DNA from: Streptomyces netropsis
GTDB lineage: Bacteria; Actinomycetota; Actinomycetes; Streptomycetales; Streptomycetaceae
Assembly: GCF_014203545.1 (NCBI RefSeq)
Contig: NZ_JACHJG010000018.1
Coordinates: forward strand, 1 to 64,000
Direction of reading: 5' to 3'
DNA: 64,000 nt
Below are positions 1-8,986 of the stretch, piece after piece. The notes beneath the pieces were generated by a model. It worked only from the letters and a program-made list of their open reading frames with translations. It made no database searches and had not been told where the DNA came from. The translations under genes and the position numbers were made by a program. Numbering within the stretch: position 1 is the first letter of the stretch; the number at the start of each line of letters is the position of its first letter.

Positions 1-165
1 CTGAAGCGTCGCACCGATGTCCGACGTCCGCGTCGTCGTCATCGACTGGACCGACACCGGCGCATCACCACCGACAGCCACCGACCCGACCTGGATCTTG
101 CGGCTGACCCGGCGGTCGGCGAGCTTGGTCGGGACGGACGGCATTCCGAGCGAAATCGCAGTCAT
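1..165 (-). CDS. ispG: 4-hydroxy-3-methylbut-2-en-1-yl diphosphate synthase (IspG/GcpE), N-terminal part only
   Basis: The first 55 codons of IspG, cut by the window edge. Translation from the ATG at 165 gives MTAISLGMPS and then a segment with VGGDAPVSVQSMTTT, the strand-and-loop opening of the TIM-barrel domain of IspG proteins. The enzyme is the iron-sulphur reductase converting MEcPP to HMBPP in the MEP isoprenoid pathway. It lies downstream of rseP and dxr on the same strand, the usual Streptomyces order dxr-rseP-ispG, so dxr and ispG act in one pathway. The start has no strong ribosome site but fits family alignments. The cysteines that bind the cluster are outside the window. Confidence 0.9.
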   Translation of the reverse strand, partial: MTAISLGMPSVPTKLADRRVSRKIQVGSVAVGGDAPVSVQSMTTTRTSDIGATLQ

Positions 166-350
166 GTGGCGAGCAACCCCAAGGTATGAATCAAGGTCCC
201 GAGATCGGCGGGCTCCGGGATTCGAGATTACGGCACCGGGTCACCTCGAAGCACATCCCGCCGCGAAGAACACGCAAAGGCGGACGGCCGGACACAAAGC
301 GCGTCCGGCCGTCACAAATGGGCAGGTGCCCGATTTTTTCGCTGTGCCCG

Positions 351-1652
351 CTACGTGAGCCGTACGGGGTTCACGACGTCCGCGATCAGGACGAGGAGGG
401 TGAAGCAGATGAAGATTCCGGCCACCACATAGGCCACCGGCATCAGCTTCGCCACGTCGAACGGGCCCGGGTCGGGCCGTCGGAAGACCTTCGCGAAGGC
501 CCGCCGGACGGACTCCCACAGCGCGCCGGCGATGTGTCCGCCGTCCAGCGGCAGCAGCGGCAGCATGTTGAACAGGAACAGCGAGAGGTTGAAGCCCGCG
601 ACCAGGAAGAGCATGGTCGCGACCTGCTGCGACGGCGGGATGTCGAGGTTGAAGACCTCGCCGCCGACACGGGCGGCGCCGACGACGCCCATCGGCGAGT
701 CGGGCTTGCGCTCACCGTCGTCGAAGGCCGCGTTCCACAGGTCGGGGACCTTGCCGGGCAGGGCGATCAGTGACTCGACACCGGACTGGATCATGTCGCC
801 CATACGGTCGACGGACTGACCGAAGGACTGCGGGACGACGCCGGTGGCGGGCGTGAAGCCGAGGAAGCCGGCCGTCACCGTCTCACCCTTGACGGGCGTG
901 CCCTTGCCGTCGTACTTCTGCACCTCGTTGGAGATCAGGTCCGCGGTCAGCGTCCTGCGCTGCCCGTCCCGCTCGACGGTGATCGTGGCGGGGCCGGTGG
1001 TCTTGCGGATGTCCTTCTGGAGGGTGGCCCAGTCGCCGACCCGGTGGCCGTTGAAGGCCACGATCTTGTCGCGGGGCTGCAGACCGGCCGCCTTGGCCGG
1101 GGAGTCCTTGGCGCCGGTGGGGCACTTGTCGGTCTTGGCGTTGGCCGAGACGACACAGTCCGAGACCGTGGAGACGGTCGTGGTCTGGGTGTTGATGCCG
1201 AACGACATCATCACGCCGAGGAAGATCACCACCGCGAGGACCAGGTTCATGAACGGCCCCGCGAACATCACGATCACGCGCTTCCACGGCTTGCGCGTGT
1301 AGAAGAGCCGGGACTCGTCGCCGGGCCGCAGCTCCTCGAAGGCGGCCGAGCGCGCGTCCTCGATCATGCCGCGCCACGGGGAGGTGGAGCGGGCGGTGAT
1401 CTTCCCGTCCGCGCCGGGCGGGAACATGCCGATCATGCGGATGTAGCCACCGAGCGGAATGGCCTTGATGCCGTACTCGGTGTCGCCCCTCTTCCGCGAG
1501 AAGATCGTCGGGCCGAACCCGACCATGTACTGCGGCACGCGGATGCCGAACATCTTCGCGGTCGAGAGGTGTCCCAGCTCGTGCCAGGCGATGGAGAAGA
1601 GCAAGCCCACCACGAAGACGACTATCCCCAGGATCGTCATCAGTGTCGTCAT
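351..1652 (-). CDS. rseP: Site-2 intramembrane zinc metalloprotease (RseP/RasP family)
   Basis: A 433-residue membrane protease. The zinc motif HELGH is at residues 24-28 inside the first transmembrane helix. A PDZ domain fills the middle (about 190-300), and the second active-site motif NMLPLLPLDGGH lies near residue 365, followed by a C-terminal membrane helix. The family cleaves membrane-bound anti-sigma factors and signal-peptide remnants within the bilayer. The ATG at 1652 overlaps the dxr stop as ATGA, so it is translationally coupled to dxr. A much longer in-frame upstream reading exists but is antisense-like GC-driven coding inside dxr. Length is normal for actinobacterial RseP. Confidence 0.93.
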   Translation of the reverse strand: MTTLMTILGIVVFVVGLLFSIAWHELGHLSTAKMFGIRVPQYMVGFGPTIFSRKRGDTEYGIKAIPLGGYIRMIGMFPPGADGKITARSTSPWRGMIEDARSAAFEELRPGDESRLFYTRKPWKRVIVMFAGPFMNLVLAVVIFLGVMMSFGINTQTTTVSTVSDCVVSANAKTDKCPTGAKDSPAKAAGLQPRDKIVAFNGHRVGDWATLQKDIRKTTGPATITVERDGQRRTLTADLISNEVQKYDGKGTPVKGETVTAGFLGFTPATGVVPQSFGQSVDRMGDMIQSGVESLIALPGKVPDLWNAAFDDGERKPDSPMGVVGAARVGGEVFNLDIPPSQQVATMLFLVAGFNLSLFLFNMLPLLPLDGGHIAGALWESVRRAFAKVFRRPDPGPFDVAKLMPVAYVVAGIFICFTLLVLIADVVNPVRLT

Positions 1653-2935
1653 ACGGGGGCCTCCGAGGTCGCTTGAGCCGTACGGGCCGCCGATGCCGTA
1701 CGACCTGCCAGTTCGCGGGCCCGGGCGCGTGCCCAGGTCTCCGCTTGCAGGACGTCCGGGACCGTGAGGTGGGTTCCCGCGGCGGGGGTCCCGTGCTCGG
1801 CGACCACCTCGGCGACGGTGTCCACGATGCCATTGAACGGCAGTCGGCCGGCGAGGAAGGCGTCGACGCACTCCTCGTTCGCCGCGTTGAAGACCGCGGG
1901 CGCGGTGCCGCCGAGGCCGCCCACGTGCCGGGCCAGGGCGACCGAGGGGAACGCCTCCTCGTCGAGCGGGAAGAACTCCCAGGTGGACGCCTTGGACCAG
2001 TCGAAGGCCGGGGCCGCGTCCGGGACCCGCTCGGGCCAGCCGAGGCCGATGGCGATCGGGCCGCGCATGTCCGGCGGGGTGGCCTGCGCGAGGGTCGAGC
2101 CGTCGGTGAACTCCACCATCGAGTGGACGTAGGACTGCGGGTGGACGACGACCTCGATGCGGTCGAAGGGGATGTCGTAGAGCAGATGCGCCTCGATGAC
2201 CTCCAGCCCCTTGTTGACCAGGGTCGCGGAGTTGATCGTGATGACCGGGCCCATGGACCAGGTGGGGTGCGCGAGGGCGTCCTGGGGGGTGACGGCGGCG
2301 AGCTCCGCCTTCGTCCGGCCGCGGAAGGGCCCGCCCGAGGCGGTGACGACGAGCTTGCGGACCTCGGCGCGGGTGCCGCCCAGCAGCGCCTGGAAGAGCG
2401 CGGCGTGCTCGGAGTCGACCGGGATGATCTGTCCCGGCTTGGCGAGCGCCTTGACCAGCGGGCCGCCGACGATCAGCGACTCCTTGTTGGCCAGGGCCAG
2501 GGTCCGGCCGGCCTCCAGGGCGGCGAGGGTGGGCGCCAGGCCGATCGAGCCGGTGATGCCGTTGAGGACGGTGTGGCACTCGCCGCGCGCGAGCTCGGTG
2601 GCCGCGTCGGGACCGGCCAGGATCTCGGGCAGCGGCTCGCCGCCGTACTGCGCGGCGAGCGCCTCGCGCAGGGCCGGCACCTTGTCGGCCTGCGCGACGG
2701 CGACCCGCCGGACCCGCAGCCGCCGGGCCTGCTCCGCGAGCAGTGCCACCCGGCCGCCGGCGGCCGACAGGGCCGTCACCACGAACCGGTCGGGGTTGCG
2801 GAGCACGAGGTCGATGGCCTGGGTACCGATCGAGCCGGTCGAGCCGAGGATCACGATCTCGCGCGGGCCGCCGGAGGCGGGGGGCGCGGCGTAGCGCAGA
2901 TGCGGGTCAGCGAGGGAGTCCGTCATGGGCCCCAT
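1649..2935 (-). CDS. dxr: 1-deoxy-D-xylulose-5-phosphate reductoisomerase
   Basis: A 428-residue enzyme that converts DXP to MEP using NADPH, the first committed step of the MEP pathway. The NADPH fold opens with ILGSTGSIGTQ (about residue 29). The central catalytic region contains the metal-binding DSEH, and SGGPFRG and NKG motifs follow. The start at 2935 is preferred because AGAGG lies 6 nt upstream; a second ATG three codons later has poor spacing. The stop overlaps the rseP start by four bases. Length matches characterised Dxr proteins. Confidence 0.96.
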   Translation of the reverse strand: MGPMTDSLADPHLRYAAPPASGGPREIVILGSTGSIGTQAIDLVLRNPDRFVVTALSAAGGRVALLAEQARRLRVRRVAVAQADKVPALREALAAQYGGEPLPEILAGPDAATELARGECHTVLNGITGSIGLAPTLAALEAGRTLALANKESLIVGGPLVKALAKPGQIIPVDSEHAALFQALLGGTRAEVRKLVVTASGGPFRGRTKAELAAVTPQDALAHPTWSMGPVITINSATLVNKGLEVIEAHLLYDIPFDRIEVVVHPQSYVHSMVEFTDGSTLAQATPPDMRGPIAIGLGWPERVPDAAPAFDWSKASTWEFFPLDEEAFPSVALARHVGGLGGTAPAVFNAANEECVDAFLAGRLPFNGIVDTVAEVVAEHGTPAAGTHLTVPDVLQAETWARARARELAGRTASAARTAQATSEAPV

Positions 2936-3090
2936 TGTTGCCTCTTCCGTCCGGAAGGCGGACCGGGAGCCCCCCGCCCGCCTTCCGTGACCGAAGCATC
3001 CGGGTGTCGCGGCCGCCCCGTGCCCGTCCGGCGGATCCTTGCCTGACTGCCGCCCGGCCGCCGCCTGCGGCGGTGGCGCCCCGCGGGCGC

Positions 3091-3184
3091 GTCCTCAAAC
3101 GCCGGACCGGCTTGATGCGGCTGACGCAGGTGCGCGTCCAGCCCGTTCCGGGCAGCGACCAACCCGTCCGACGCTTGAGAGACA
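3091..3184. repeat. Imperfect inverted repeat in the dxr/acyl-CoA dehydrogenase intergenic region
   Basis: Two arms of about 25 bases face each other: 3091-3115 (core CTCAAACGCCGGACCGG) and 3159-3184 (core CCGTCCGACGCTTGAG). The 43 bases between them hold no gene. The arm sequence resembles the CGTCCGGCGTTTGAGGA element found in many Streptomyces intergenic regions. It could fold as a long hairpin at the 3' end of the acyl-CoA dehydrogenase transcript, whose stop is at 3253. The remainder of 2936-3252 shows nothing else convincing. Confidence 0.6.
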
Positions 3185-3252
3185 CCGCCGCGCAGCGGTG
3201 GTGCAGGGGCGGGACCACCCGCAGGACGACGACAAGATCCGCCGGGCAGGCC

Positions 3253-5187
3253 CTAGTGGACGGGCCGGTGGACGTTCTCCGCCTTGGAGGGGCCGGGGGT
3301 GGCGTCGGCGATCCAGGGGCCTTCGCCGCTGGGGTCGACGACGCCGCGCTCCAGCCACTCGTAGGCACCGGACATCACGCTGGAGACGACCTTGCGGTCG
3401 AGCTCGTCGGTGTTGGTCCACAGCCGGCCGAACAGCTCCTCGACGCGGATCCGGGACTGGCGGCAGAAGGCGTCGGCGAGCTGGTAGGCCTCGGTGCCGT
3501 GGTCGCCCTCGGCGCGCAGGGCCTCGGCGCGGACGCAGGCGGCGCTGATGGCGAAGAGCTCGGCGCCGATGTCGACGATCCGGCCGAGGAAGCCCTGCTT
3601 GGTCTCCAGGCGGCCCTGCCAGCGCGACATGGCGTAGAAGGTGGAGCGGGCGAGCTTGCGCGAGGAGCGCTCGGCGAAGCGCAGATGGCCGGAGAGGTCC
3701 CGGTGGCCGGGCGGGTGGAATTCGGCGTAGGTGCGCGGCAGCTGTCCGGGGCCGGTGACGAGCTTTGGCAGCCAGCGGGCGTAGAAGCCGCCGGCGCGGG
3801 CGCCCGCCTTGGCCTTGTCGCCGAGGGTCTTCTCGGGGTCGATGAGGTCGCCGGCCACCGAGAGGTGGGCGTCGACCGCCTCCCGGGCGATCAGCAGGTG
3901 CATGATCTCGCTGGAGCCCTCGAAGATGCGGTTGATCCGCAGGTCGCGCAGGATCTGCTCGGCGGGGACGGCCCGCTCGCCGCGGGCGGCGAGGGAGGCC
4001 GCGGTCTCGAAGCCGCGGCCGCCGCGGATCTGGACCAGCTCGTCCGCCATGAGCCAGCCCATCTCGGAGCCGTAGAGCTTGGCCAGGGCCGCTTCGATGC
4101 GGATGTCGTTGCGGTCCTCGTCGGCCATCTGCGAGGAGAGGTCGACGACCGCTTCGAGGGCGAAGGTGGTGGCGGCGATGAAGGCGATCTTCGAGCCGAC
4201 GGCCTCGTGCCGGGCGATGGGCCTGCCCCACTGCTCCCGGACGGTGGACCACTCGCGGGCGATCTTCAGGCACCACTTGCCGGCGCCGACGCACATGGCG
4301 GGCAGCGAGAGGCGGCCGGTGTTGAGGGTGGTGAGGGCGATCTTCAGCCCGGCGCCCTCGGGGCCGATGCGGTGGGCGGCGGGGACCCGGACCTGGTGGA
4401 AGCGGGTGACGCCGTTCTCCAGGCCGCGCAGGCCCATGAAGGCGTTGCGGTTCTCGACGGTGACGCCCTCGGAGGCCGCCTCGACGACGAAGGCGGTGAT
4501 GCCGCCCTTGTGGCCCTCGCTCCTGGGCACCCGGGCCATGACGACGAGCAGGTCGGCGACGACGCCGTTGGTGGTCCACAGCTTCACGCCGTCGAGGATG
4601 TAGTCGTCGCCGTCGGGCACGGCGAGGGTGGCCAGCCGGGCCGGGTCGGAGCCGACGTCCGGCTCGGTGAGCAGGAACGCCGAGATGTCGGTGCGCGCGC
4701 AGCGCGGCAGGAAGGTGTCCCGCTGCTCCTGGGTGCCGAAGAGCTTGAGCGGCTGGGGCACGCCGATGGACTGGTGGGCGGAGAGCAGCGCGCCGATGGC
4801 CGGGCTGGCGGAGCCGACGAGGGCGAGGGCCTTGTTGTAGTAGACCTGGGTCAGGCCGAGGCCGCCGTATTTGGTGTCGATCTTCATGCCGAGCGCGCCG
4901 AGTTCCTTCAGCCCGTCGATCGTCTCGTCCGGGATCTGTGCCTCGCGCTCGATCCGGGCGCTGTCGATCCGGGTCTCGCAGAAGTCGCGCAGCTTGGACA
5001 GGAACTCCTCGCCGCGCCGGACGTCCTCCACCGCGGGGGAGGGATGCGGATGGATCAGGTCGAGCCGGAACCGGCCGAGGAAGAGTTCCTTGGCGAAGCT
5101 GGGCTTCTTCCAGTCCTGCTCGCGGGCCGCTTCGGCGACCTGGCGGGCTTCTCGCTCGGAGACCGGTCGTACGGATGGTGCGGACAT
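3253..5187 (-). CDS. Acyl-CoA dehydrogenase family flavoprotein, long form
   Basis: A 644-residue protein, longer than the usual 380-residue acyl-CoA dehydrogenases. Order: N-terminal helical domain (about 60-190), middle beta domain with FLLTEPDVGSDPARL (about 165), then the FAD-binding C-terminal helical domain with RGGRGFE and the catalytic-loop region IFEGSSEIMHLLIAREAV (about 420). An extra roughly 170-residue helical extension follows, as in very-long-chain-type enzymes. It would oxidise acyl-CoA to enoyl-CoA with FAD; the true substrate cannot be read from sequence. GAGGTG sits 6 nt before the ATG. A perfect inverted repeat lies just upstream. Confidence 0.9.
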   Translation of the reverse strand: MSAPSVRPVSEREARQVAEAAREQDWKKPSFAKELFLGRFRLDLIHPHPSPAVEDVRRGEEFLSKLRDFCETRIDSARIEREAQIPDETIDGLKELGALGMKIDTKYGGLGLTQVYYNKALALVGSASPAIGALLSAHQSIGVPQPLKLFGTQEQRDTFLPRCARTDISAFLLTEPDVGSDPARLATLAVPDGDDYILDGVKLWTTNGVVADLLVVMARVPRSEGHKGGITAFVVEAASEGVTVENRNAFMGLRGLENGVTRFHQVRVPAAHRIGPEGAGLKIALTTLNTGRLSLPAMCVGAGKWCLKIAREWSTVREQWGRPIARHEAVGSKIAFIAATTFALEAVVDLSSQMADEDRNDIRIEAALAKLYGSEMGWLMADELVQIRGGRGFETAASLAARGERAVPAEQILRDLRINRIFEGSSEIMHLLIAREAVDAHLSVAGDLIDPEKTLGDKAKAGARAGGFYARWLPKLVTGPGQLPRTYAEFHPPGHRDLSGHLRFAERSSRKLARSTFYAMSRWQGRLETKQGFLGRIVDIGAELFAISAACVRAEALRAEGDHGTEAYQLADAFCRQSRIRVEELFGRLWTNTDELDRKVVSSVMSGAYEWLERGVVDPSGEGPWIADATPGPSKAENVHRPVH

Positions 5188-5221
5188 CAGGCACCTCGCC
5201 GCTTAAGTCGGGGCGGTTGTC

Positions 5222-5240
5222 CCGGTCGACTACCGACCGG
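5222..5240 (-). promoter_or_regulatory. Perfect 7-5-7 inverted repeat upstream of the acyl-CoA dehydrogenase
   Basis: CCGGTCG-actac-CGACCGG, 35-53 nt upstream of the dehydrogenase start. Position and symmetry suit an operator for a TetR- or GntR-type fatty-acid regulator, but no regulator gene is adjacent. Inference from symmetry only. Confidence 0.4.
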
Positions 5241-5366
5241 TGCTACTCGTCCGTATGTACCTACCCGATCCCCACGGGCTCTACCAGACCGCGCGCAATG
5301 ATCCGGCCTGCGGCGTACACCCTCGACCGTACGAGCGGGTGAACGGCGCGGGTGAAGGCGTGCGGG

Positions 5367-6071
5367 TCAGCGTCCCGCGCCGGGGGTGACGAGTCCGCTC
5401 TCGTAGGCGACCACGACGGCCTGGGCGCGGCTGCACAGGCCCAGCTTGGCCATGGCCCGGTTCAGATGGGTCTTGACGGTGGCCTCGCTGATGACGAGCT
5501 CGTCGGCGATCTCCGCGTTCGACAGGCCGCGCGCGGTCAGGCGCAGCACCTCCAGCTCGCGGCCGGTGAGCGCCCCGAGCGTCTCGGGCGGCGGGGCGGG
5601 GGTGGGGAGCCGGTGGGCGAAGGCCTCGACGAGGCGGCGGGTGACGGTCGGAGCGAAGAGGGTGTCGCCGCCCGCGACGGCGGCGACGGCGGCCAGCAGC
5701 CGGTGCGGGCCGGCGTCCTTGAGCAGGAAGCCGGCGGCCCCGGCGCGCAGCGCCTCGTAGACGTACTCGTCGAGGTCGAAGGTGGTCAGGACGAGGACGC
5801 GCGGGGCGGGCACGCCGTCCCGCTCGGCGGCGGCCAGGATCCGCTCGGTGGCGGCCGTGCCGCTGAGGCCGGGCATCCGGATGTCCATGAGGATCACGTC
5901 GGGCCGGTGCTCGGCGGCGGCCGCGACGGCCTCCTCGCCGTCGGAGGCCTCGGCGACGACCGTCGTGCCGGGGGCGGCGCGCAGCAGCGCCGCGACGCCG
6001 GCCCGGATGAGGATCTGGTCGTCCACGACGAGGACACGGATGTCCGCCGCCTCGTCAGCGCTTGCCGTCAT
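5367..6071 (-). CDS. NarL/LuxR-family response regulator
   Basis: A 234-residue two-component regulator. The receiver domain starts with VLVVDDQ and carries the phospho-acceptor Asp in VILMDIRMPG (about residue 61). The C-terminal LuxR HTH reads LTGRELEVLRLTARGLSNAEIADEL and SEATVKTHL (about 165-215). The start chosen is the ATG at 6071, which puts the receiver at the proper distance; a longer reading to 6164 adds low-complexity sequence belonging to the upstream kinase frame. Such regulators normally sit with a sensor kinase. Here only the last 65 or so codons of a kinase-like frame survive upstream, so the regulator is effectively an orphan. Confidence 0.88.
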   Translation of the reverse strand: MTASADEAADIRVLVVDDQILIRAGVAALLRAAPGTTVVAEASDGEEAVAAAAEHRPDVILMDIRMPGLSGTAATERILAAAERDGVPAPRVLVLTTFDLDEYVYEALRAGAAGFLLKDAGPHRLLAAVAAVAGGDTLFAPTVTRRLVEAFAHRLPTPAPPPETLGALTGRELEVLRLTARGLSNAEIADELVISEATVKTHLNRAMAKLGLCSRAQAVVVAYESGLVTPGAGR

Positions 6072-6252
6072 GCCCCGGTCCGTCCCTCTCCCGTGCGGCT
6101 CCGGCCGCTGACCGGGACCGGGCGGCCGGCTGCGGGGGAAGAGCCGGCCGGACCTCGAACCCACCGTGGTCGCGCGGTCCGGCGGCCAGGGTTCCCCCGT
6201 AGATCCTGGCGCGCTCGCGCATGCCGATCAACCCGTGTCCGCCCGACGGGCC
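6055..6252 (-). pseudogene. C-terminal remnant of a NarL-partner sensor histidine kinase
   Basis: The minus-strand frame ending at the TGA at 6055 reads GPSGGHGLIGMRERARIYGG then LAAGPRDHGGFEVRPALP. This is the G2 box and last strand of a HATPase_c domain of HPK7-type kinases, normally followed directly by the regulator gene, as here (17-base overlap with the regulator start). Upstream of 6252 the frame turns into low-complexity Pro/Arg/Gly sequence. No N-box, DHp domain or membrane helices occur before the next gene at 6361. The kinase has therefore lost all but its tail, by deletion. Confidence 0.72.
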
Positions 6253-6360
6253 GGGGATGGCCGGAACCCACCGCCCCCGTCGCGGCGGGGCGGGGCGGGC
6301 GTGCTTGCCGGTGAACGGGGGAAGGCGGGCGCGGCGCCGGTCATCCCGTCATCGGTCCGG

Positions 6361-7344
6361 TCAGACGTGGACGGTGAGCACGATCTTCCCGGAGGTACGG
6401 CCCGTCTCGCCCAGTTCGTGCGCCTTGGCGGCGTCCTCCAGGGGCAGTACGGCGGCGATCTCGCACCGCAGCCGCCCGGACTCGACCAGTTCGGTGATGC
6501 CGCGCAGGCCCGCCTGGTCCGGCTCCACCATCAGCCGGGTGGCGCGGACACCGCGGGCACCGGCCTCGGCGTACACCGACTCCTCCAGCGGGAGGAGCGA
6601 CACGAGGATGCCCCCGGGGCGCAGGGTGCGCAGCGAGCGGGCCGGGTAGTCGCCGCTGACGGACTCCAGGACGACGTCGACGTCCCCGACGGCCTCGGCG
6701 AAGTCCTGCTCGTGATAGTCGATCAGTTCGTCGGCGCCGAGGCCGCGCAGGAACTCGTGCTTGGCGGCGCTCGCCGTGCCGATGACGTACGCGCCGCGGG
6801 CCTTGGCGATCTGGACGGCGAGGTGGCCGACGCCGCCCGCCGCCGCGTGGATCAGGACGCGCTGTCCCTCCCGCACGTCGGCGGTGTCGACCAGGGCCTG
6901 CCAGGCGGTGAGCGCGGCCAGCGGCAGCGCGGCCGCCCGTACGTGCTCGATGCCGTGCGGCTTGGGCGCGAGGTGGCGGGCGGGGGCGGTCAGATACTCG
7001 GCGTAGGCGCCGGCCGGGGCCGGGAAGCGGGGCATGCCGTACACCTCGTCGCCGACGGCGTGGACGGTCACGCCCTCGCCGACCTTCTCGACCACGCCGG
7101 ACACGTCGAAGCCGAGGGTGAAGGGCGGGGTGTGGCCCGAGTAGAAGCGGCCGCGCGTCCGGGTCTTCCAGTCGACGGGGTTGACCCCGGCGGCGTGGAC
7201 CCGCACCAGGACCTCGCCGATGCCCGGCTCGGGGCGTGCGGTCTCGACCAGCTCCAGCACCTCGGGGCCGCCCGCCTTCTCCTGCCGGATGGCGCGCATG
7301 TGGCGAGGGGTGCCGGGGCTGGTGGCGGCGGTGGTGTCGGACAT
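6361..7344 (-). CDS. Zinc-free medium-chain NADP-dependent oxidoreductase (quinone-reductase type)
   Basis: A 327-residue MDR-superfamily enzyme. The N-terminal GroES-like domain contains VRVHAAGVNPVDWKTR. The Rossmann domain begins with VLIHAAAGGVGHLAVQIAKARGA (about 150-170), the quinone-oxidoreductase signature. The structural-zinc cysteines of alcohol dehydrogenases are absent. It likely reduces quinones or enones with NADPH. The start at 7344 is supported by AGGAGA 7 nt upstream; earlier in-frame codons read GC-rich filler. It stands alone between the kinase remnant and an aldehyde dehydrogenase. Confidence 0.88.
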   Translation of the reverse strand: MSDTTAATSPGTPRHMRAIRQEKAGGPEVLELVETARPEPGIGEVLVRVHAAGVNPVDWKTRTRGRFYSGHTPPFTLGFDVSGVVEKVGEGVTVHAVGDEVYGMPRFPAPAGAYAEYLTAPARHLAPKPHGIEHVRAAALPLAALTAWQALVDTADVREGQRVLIHAAAGGVGHLAVQIAKARGAYVIGTASAAKHEFLRGLGADELIDYHEQDFAEAVGDVDVVLESVSGDYPARSLRTLRPGGILVSLLPLEESVYAEAGARGVRATRLMVEPDQAGLRGITELVESGRLRCEIAAVLPLEDAAKAHELGETGRTSGKIVLTVHV

Positions 7345-7540
7345 GGCGGATTCTCCTCGCGGTGGTGCCGTTCGATGCCTCCAGGCTGCCGGAGCGGAAG
7401 CCCCCCGGCGACTGGCCGCGCTGCCACTCTGCGCAAGGATCGGGCCATGGGGCTCCGACGGGCCCGGCGGCGGGGAAAACGGCGGACGGCCGGGGCGCAC
7501 CAGCGGTGCGTCCCGGCCGTCCGTCTCGCGGATCCTGTGC

Positions 7541-8986
7541 TTACAGGTCCAGGCCGGTCATGACCAGCACCCGCTCGTAGGTGTAGTCGTCCATCGCGTA
7601 GCGCACGCCCTCGCGGCCCACGCCGGACTGCTTGGCACCGCCGTACGGCATCTGGTCCGCGCGGTAGGACGGCACGTCGCCGACGACCACGCCGCCGACC
7701 TCCAGCGCGCGGTGCGCGCGGAAGGCGGTCTTCAGGTCGTGCGTGAACACGCCCGCCTGGAGGCCGTACGGGGAGTCGTTGACGGCGGCGAAGGCGGCGG
7801 CCTCGTCGTCGGCCTTGGTGATCGTGAGGACCGGTCCGAAGACCTCCTCGCACGCGATCGTCACGTCGGCGGGGACGTCGGCGAGCACGGTCGGGGCGTA
7901 GGTGGCGCCCTCGCGCTTGCCGCCCGCGAGCAGCTTGGCGCCGGCCGCGACGGCCTCGTCGACCCACGACTCGACGCGCTTGGCGGCGTCCTCGCTGACC
8001 AGCGGGCCGACCTCGGTCGCCGGGTCGGACGGGTCGCCGGTCACCTGCGCCTCGACGGCCGCGACGACCTTCGGCAGGAGCCGCTCGTACAGCGAGGCGT
8101 CGGCGATGACGCGCTGCACGGAGATGCAGGACTGGCCGCCCTGGTAGTTGGAGAAGGTGGCGATGCGCTGCGCCGCCCAGTCCAGGTCGGCCTCGGAGGA
8201 CCAGTCGGCGAGGACGACGGCCGCGCCGTTGCCGCCGAGCTCCAGGGTGACGTGCTTGCGCGGCACGGAGTCGAGGATCGACCAGCCCACCGGGCCGGAG
8301 CCGGTGAAGGAGATGACCGGGAGCCGCTCGTCCTTGACGAGGGCGGGCATCCGGTCGTTGGGCACCGGCAGGACGCTCCACGAACCGGCCGGCAGATCCG
8401 TCTCGGCCAGCAGCTCGCCGAGGATCAGCGAGGAGATCGGGGTCGCCGGGGCGGGCTTGAGGATGATCGGGGCGCCGACCGCGATGGCCGGGGCGACCTT
8501 GTGCGCGCTCAGGTTGAGCGGGAAGTTGAACGGCGCGATGCCGAGCACGGTGCCGCGCGGGACCCGGCGCGTCAGCGCGAGCCGGCCGACGCCACCGGCG
8601 TCGGTGTCCAGCCGCTGGGCGTCACCGGCGTTGTAGCGACGGGCCTCCTCGGCCGCGAAGCGGAACACCGAGACGGCGCGGCCGACCTCGCCGCGGGCCC
8701 ACTTGATGGGCTTGCCGTTCTCGGCGGAGATGAGCTGCGCGATCTCCTCGGTGCGCTCGGTCAGCCGCTTCGACACGTGGTCGAGGGCCGCGGCCCGGAC
8801 GTGCGCGGGGGTCGCCGCGAACTCGTCGCGCACGGCGTGCGCGGCGGCCACGGCCTCCTCGACCTGCTCCTCGGTGGGGACGCTCACGGTGCCGACGAGA
8901 CGGCCGTCCCAGGAGTTCGTGACGTCGAAGGTGTCCTCGCCGGTGGCCTCGCGGCCGGCCAGCCAGAACGCGTGGGGAGCAGTCAC
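7541..8986 (-). CDS. NAD(P)-dependent aldehyde dehydrogenase, candidate succinate-semialdehyde dehydrogenase
   Basis: A 481-residue aldehyde dehydrogenase. Visible motifs: cofactor-binding FNFPLNL with ILKPAPATPIS, glycine loop SFTGSGPVG, the general-base segment TLELGGNGA, and the catalytic Cys in YQGGQSCISVQR. The cysteine context is closer to the lactaldehyde/GAPN-like branch than to classical GabD. A GTG start at 8986 has GGAAGG upstream. In Streptomyces the neighbours (PucR-type regulator, gabT) belong to GABA/polyamine use, so oxidation of succinate semialdehyde or a related aminoaldehyde product is a reasonable inference, not shown by sequence. Confidence 0.85.
   Translation of the reverse strand: MTAPHAFWLAGREATGEDTFDVTNSWDGRLVGTVSVPTEEQVEEAVAAAHAVRDEFAATPAHVRAAALDHVSKRLTERTEEIAQLISAENGKPIKWARGEVGRAVSVFRFAAEEARRYNAGDAQRLDTDAGGVGRLALTRRVPRGTVLGIAPFNFPLNLSAHKVAPAIAVGAPIILKPAPATPISSLILGELLAETDLPAGSWSVLPVPNDRMPALVKDERLPVISFTGSGPVGWSILDSVPRKHVTLELGGNGAAVVLADWSSEADLDWAAQRIATFSNYQGGQSCISVQRVIADASLYERLLPKVVAAVEAQVTGDPSDPATEVGPLVSEDAAKRVESWVDEAVAAGAKLLAGGKREGATYAPTVLADVPADVTIACEEVFGPVLTITKADDEAAAFAAVNDSPYGLQAGVFTHDLKTAFRAHRALEVGGVVVGDVPSYRADQMPYGGAKQSGVGREGVRYAMDDYTYERVLVMTGLDL

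Noticed and set aside
351..2579. Extended rseP frame reaching back through dxr
   Set aside because: The real ATG at 1652 overlaps the dxr stop and begins with the first membrane helix; the extra product is low complexity.
2743..5301. An 852-codon plus-strand frame opposite dxr and the acyl-CoA dehydrogenase
   Set aside because: It is antisense to two well-supported genes and its product is Gly/Val/Glu-rich without domain similarity.
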